A DNA stretch of 12,652 bases. It comes from an uncultured Paracoccaceae bacterium (lineage in GTDB: Bacteria > Pseudomonadota > Alphaproteobacteria > Rhodobacterales > Rhodobacteraceae). The stretch lies in the NCBI GenBank assembly GCA_937907485.1, contig CALESR010000216.1, positions 1 to 12,652 of the forward strand, written 5' to 3'. Positions 12,631 to 12,652 of the stretch are shown one piece after another (the stretch's first letter is position 1; each line of letters opens with the position of its first letter). A model generated the notes under the pieces. The model had not been told where the DNA came from. It saw nothing but the letters and a program-made list of their open reading frames with translations, and did no database searches. Made by a program: the position numbers and the translations under genes.

Positions 12631-12652
12631 GGCTCTGGGGGGCCGGGCGGCA

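Noticed and set aside
1..12652. CRISPR array, insertion sequence or toxin-antitoxin pair
   Set aside because: No regularly spaced repeats, no transposase or terminal inverted repeats, and no recognisable small toxin-antitoxin gene pair were seen on either strand.

Overview
The window is GC-rich, gene-dense DNA. Protein sequence and intergenic style point to an alphaproteobacterium of the order Rhodobacterales (Rhodobacter/Paracoccus-like). Clues are the Hint_2-type protein, the small ORF in front of the integrase, the LhgO and glycosylase variants, and a GGGATATTTGAGCGAGCAAAG intergenic element of a kind familiar from that group. The genus cannot be fixed from the sequence alone. No stretch longer than 300 bases lacks a gene.

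Bases 1-~3017 look like the right-hand end of an integrated prophage or genomic island. Five same-strand genes overlap end to start: the 3' tail of an unknown gene, an HNH-endonuclease-type protein, a phage Gp37/Gp68-type DUF5131 protein, a 61-residue unknown protein, and a tyrosine integrase starting at TTG. The integrase stops 24 bp before the 3' end of a tRNA-Arg(UCU) gene on the minus strand. That tRNA is therefore the likely attachment site, and chromosomal sequence resumes from it rightwards.

Bases 3135-6397 hold a minus-strand run, probably one operon: a Tag-like DNA-3-methyladenine glycosylase, a creatininase-family metal hydrolase (TTG start, strong SD), an ABHD10-like alpha/beta hydrolase (GTG start), and a membrane-anchored alpha/beta hydrolase. 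The tRNA follows. Divergent from this run is thrS (threonyl-tRNA synthetase). Its short leader contains a 5-bp/7-nt hairpin whose loop carries CGU at the anticodon position, a possible tRNA-Thr mimic for autoregulation.

After thrS come a hairpin-rich repeat and lhgO (L-2-hydroxyglutarate oxidase). Converging on lhgO is a minus-strand pair: a Hint-domain protein whose first catalytic position is Ala, then a tandem universal stress protein. Divergent from that pair is an atypical SDR in which the usual Tyr-x-x-x-Lys is replaced by Ser-x-x-x-Arg.

Most of the window is ordinary chromosome. The points most worth checking are the thrS leader hairpin, the Cys-rich insertion in the DUF5131 protein, the coupled island cassette at the tRNA, and the three enzymes with altered catalytic or metal residues. 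I found no CRISPR array, insertion sequence, or clearly new multi-gene defence system.
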